Source: an uncultured Clostridia bacterium
Lineage (GTDB): Bacteria; Bacillota; Clostridia; Oscillospirales; Oscillospiraceae
Direction: 5' to 3'
Length of the DNA: 5,097 nt
Assembly: GCA_947169005.1 (NCBI GenBank)
Contig: CAMVOG010000174.1
Coordinates: forward strand, 1 to 5,097
Numbering within the stretch: position 1 is the stretch's first letter; every line of letters starts with the position of its first letter. Both the position numbers and the translations under genes were made by a program. The notes beneath the pieces are model-generated. The model was not told where the DNA came from. It searched no databases and saw only the letters and a program-made list of their open reading frames with translations. Below are positions 3,036 through 5,097 of the stretch, piece by piece.

Positions 3036-5097
3036 ATGATAAAATACAGAGTGCATGAGGTGGCAAAGGATTTCAAGACCACGTCCAAGGTCATCACCGA
3101 GATCCTGACCAAGTATGCCACCACGCCGAAAAACCATATGCAGGTCCTGACGGAGCAGGAGCTGAACATCATCTTTGATTATCTGACGCTCCACAATCAG
3201 ATCGCGGACATCACGGAGGTCTTTGCCGACGCCGCGCCCCCCGCGAAGAAGGAGGCCCCCGCCCCCGCGGCGGAGGAGACGAAGCCCGCCGAGACCCGGC
3301 CGGAGCAGCCCGCCGCGGCGGAGCCGAAGCAGGGCGAGGCCGCGAAGCCCGACAAGGCCCCCCAGCCCCAGCAGGGGCAGCAGCCGAAGCCCCAGCAGCA
3401 GGGCCAGCAGCCGAAGCAGCAGGGGCCCAAGCCCCAGCAGCCCCAGCAGGGCAAGGCCCAGGGCCAGCAGCAGGGCAGCCAGCAGGGCCAGGGCAATCAG
3501 CCCAAGTCCCGCGTGCCCCAGAAGCGCGTGATCGACACCTCCGGCGCCACGCTGAACGCCGCCAAGTACGACGAGCGGCTGGATAACTTTGTGCCGGACC
3601 GACTGGCCAACGCCAAGCAGGGCAAGGAGAAGTTCACCCGCCGCAGCGACAAGAAGGGCGGCCAGCAGGGCTCCAAGCGCCGCAACGAGCAGCGGGCCCA
3701 GATGCAGAAGCTGCAGCTGGAGATCGCCAAGAAGGCCCCCACGAAGGTCTCCATCCCGGACACCATCAACGTGGGCGAGCTGGCCTCCCGCATGAAGAAG
3801 ACCGGGGCCGAGGTGGTCAAGCAGCTCATCAAGCTGGGCACCATGGCCTCCCTCTCCGACGTGATCGATTACGACACCGCCGCCCTGGTGGCTATGGAGC
3901 TGGGCTGCGTGGTGGAAAAGGAGGTCGTCGTCACCATCGAGGAGCGGCTGATCGACGACTCGGAGGACAAGGCGGAGGACCTGGTCCTGCGCGCCCCCGT
4001 GGTGGTGGTCATGGGTCACGTGGACCACGGCAAGACCTCCCTGCTGGACCGCATCCGCCACGCCAACGTGGCGGCGGGCGAGGCCGGCGGCATCACCCAG
4101 CACATCGGCGCCTACCAGGTGGAGATCAACGGCAAGCCCATCACCTTCCTGGACACCCCGGGCCACGAGGCCTTTACCTCCATGCGCGCCCGCGGCGCCA
4201 TGGTGACGGACGTGGCGATCCTGGTGGTGGCGGCGGACGACGGCATCATGCCCCAGACCGTGGAATCCATCAACCACGCCAAGGCCGCCGGGATCCCCAT
4301 CATCGTGGCCATCAACAAAATGGATAAGCCCGGCGCGAATCCGGACCGCATCAAGCAGCAGCTCACCGAGTACGACCTGGTCTGCGAGGACTGGGGCGGC
4401 GACACCATCGTTTGCGAAATTTCCGCCAAGACCGGCATGGGCATCGAAAACCTGCTGGAAATGGTGGCCCTGGAGGCCGAGATGCGCGAGCTGAAGGCCA
4501 ACCCCAAGCGCCGCGCCAAGGGCACCGTCATCGAGGCTCGGCTGGACAAGGGCCGCGGCCCCATCGCCACCGTGCTGGTGCAGAACGGCACCCTGCGCAC
4601 CGGCGACATCATCATCGCCGGCACCGCCGTGGGCCGCGTGCGCACCATGATCAGCGACACCGGCCGCCGCATCGACGCGGCGGGCCCCTCCGTGCCCGTG
4701 GAGATCACCGGCATGAGCGAGACCCCCGGCGCCGGCGACGTGTTCAACGTGGTGGAGGACGAGCGCATGGCCCGGGAGCTGGTGGAGCAGCGCAAGGAAG
4801 AGAAAAAGCAGCAGTCCACCGGCAGCGAGCGCAAGGTTTCTCTGGACGATCTCTTCGCCCAGATCAAGGAGGGCGAGCTGAAGGAGCTGGCCATCATCGT
4901 GAAGGCCGACGTGCAGGGCTCCGCCGAGGCGGTGAAGACCTCCCTGGAGAAGCTCAGCAACGAGGAGGTCCGCGTGCGGGTGATCCACTCCGCCGTGGGC
5001 GCCATCAACGAGAGCGACATCATGCTGGCCTCCACCTCCAACGCCATCATCGTGGGCTTCAACGTGCGGCCCGACGCCGCCGCCCGGGACAGCGCCG
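3036..5097 (+). CDS. infB: Translation initiation factor IF-2, cut by the right window edge
   Basis: IF2 is the GTPase that brings fMet-tRNA to the 30S subunit and promotes subunit joining. Visible are 687 codons with no stop. An IF2_N domain lies at about 1-52 (MIKYRVHEVAKDFKTTSKVI), and a low-complexity Ala/Pro/Lys then Gln-rich linker at about 64-165. A basic stretch covers about 194-235 and a second IF2_N-like domain about 240-295. The G domain follows, with G1 GHVDHGKT 327-334, GGITQHIGAY as switch I, G3 DTPGH 373-377, G4 NKMD 427-430 and G5 SAK 463-465, all intact. Beta-barrel domain II starts near 488 (AKGTVIEARLDKGRGP). Domain III starts near 605 (LAIIVKADVQGSAEAV) and runs off the edge, so its end and the C-terminal fMet-tRNA-binding domain lie beyond the window. 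The SD GGGGAGGA (3022-3029) is 6 bases from ATG 3036. The partial state is due to the window, not to damage. Confidence 0.98.
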   Translation, partial: MIKYRVHEVAKDFKTTSKVITEILTKYATTPKNHMQVLTEQELNIIFDYLTLHNQIADITEVFADAAPPAKKEAPAPAAEETKPAETRPEQPAAAEPKQGEAAKPDKAPQPQQGQQPKPQQQGQQPKQQGPKPQQPQQGKAQGQQQGSQQGQGNQPKSRVPQKRVIDTSGATLNAAKYDERLDNFVPDRLANAKQGKEKFTRRSDKKGGQQGSKRRNEQRAQMQKLQLEIAKKAPTKVSIPDTINVGELASRMKKTGAEVVKQLIKLGTMASLSDVIDYDTAALVAMELGCVVEKEVVVTIEERLIDDSEDKAEDLVLRAPVVVVMGHVDHGKTSLLDRIRHANVAAGEAGGITQHIGAYQVEINGKPITFLDTPGHEAFTSMRARGAMVTDVAILVVAADDGIMPQTVESINHAKAAGIPIIVAINKMDKPGANPDRIKQQLTEYDLVCEDWGGDTIVCEISAKTGMGIENLLEMVALEAEMRELKANPKRRAKGTVIEARLDKGRGPIATVLVQNGTLRTGDIIIAGTAVGRVRTMISDTGRRIDAAGPSVPVEITGMSETPGAGDVFNVVEDERMARELVEQRKEEKKQQSTGSERKVSLDDLFAQIKEGELKELAIIVKADVQGSAEAVKTSLEKLSNEEVRVRVIHSAVGAINESDIMLASTSNAIIVGFNVRPDAAARDSA

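Noticed and set aside
2919..4988. Very long minus-strand ORF (689 codons) opposite infB, and one at 4112-5062
   Set aside because: The opposite frame encodes a complete IF2 N-terminus and G domain. The antisense products are Leu/Gly/His-rich shadows.

Overview
This window most likely comes from a GC-rich member of the Clostridia, probably Oscillospiraceae-like. The evidence is the gene order rimP-nusA-ylxR(rnpM)-ylxQ-infB, which is the Gram-positive form of the nusA/infB operon, together with a short NusA that lacks the C-terminal acidic repeats of gammaproteobacteria and a GC-rich third-codon bias. The taxon is inferred from gene order and protein style only.

Bases 1-111 are a junction. The left edge encodes the tail of a broken cobalamin-pathway methyltransferase (CbiH/CobJ), which loses family similarity around base 57-60 and stops at 87-89. 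Immediately to the right, on the minus strand, lies a consensus promoter (TTGACA, 17 bp, TATACT) with a TGTAC-N8-GTACA dyad over its -10 box. It is followed by a good Shine-Dalgarno and ATG whose reading frame ends after two codons. Two unrelated pieces appear to have been joined here.

Bases 112-442 hold no credible gene. Most of the stretch is an ordered series of about twelve short stem-loops. Those on the left are separated by the octamer ATATCGCT. Those on the right are separated by its reverse complement AGCGATAT, so the two halves are inverted arrays. The stem sequences differ from unit to unit but stay self-complementary. The array ends directly before a well-placed ribosome binding site and a 34-codon ORF of unknown function (443-547).

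Bases 548-695 are the control region of the main operon. They contain an extended -10 promoter at 582-610 and, in the leader, a 10-bp GC-rich hairpin with a short, interrupted T tract at 640-667. The hairpin is a candidate NusA-responsive attenuator.

Bases 696-5097 are one tightly packed plus-strand operon. RimP matures the 30S subunit, NusA acts in transcription elongation, termination and antitermination, RnpM/YlxR and the L7Ae-fold YlxQ bind RNA, and IF2 recruits initiator tRNA. Gene spacings are 12, 39, -8 and 20 bases. infB is open at the right edge; its 687 visible codons lack the end of domain III and all of the C-terminal fMet-tRNA-binding domain. The operon is ordinary housekeeping; the unusual material is in the first 550 bases.
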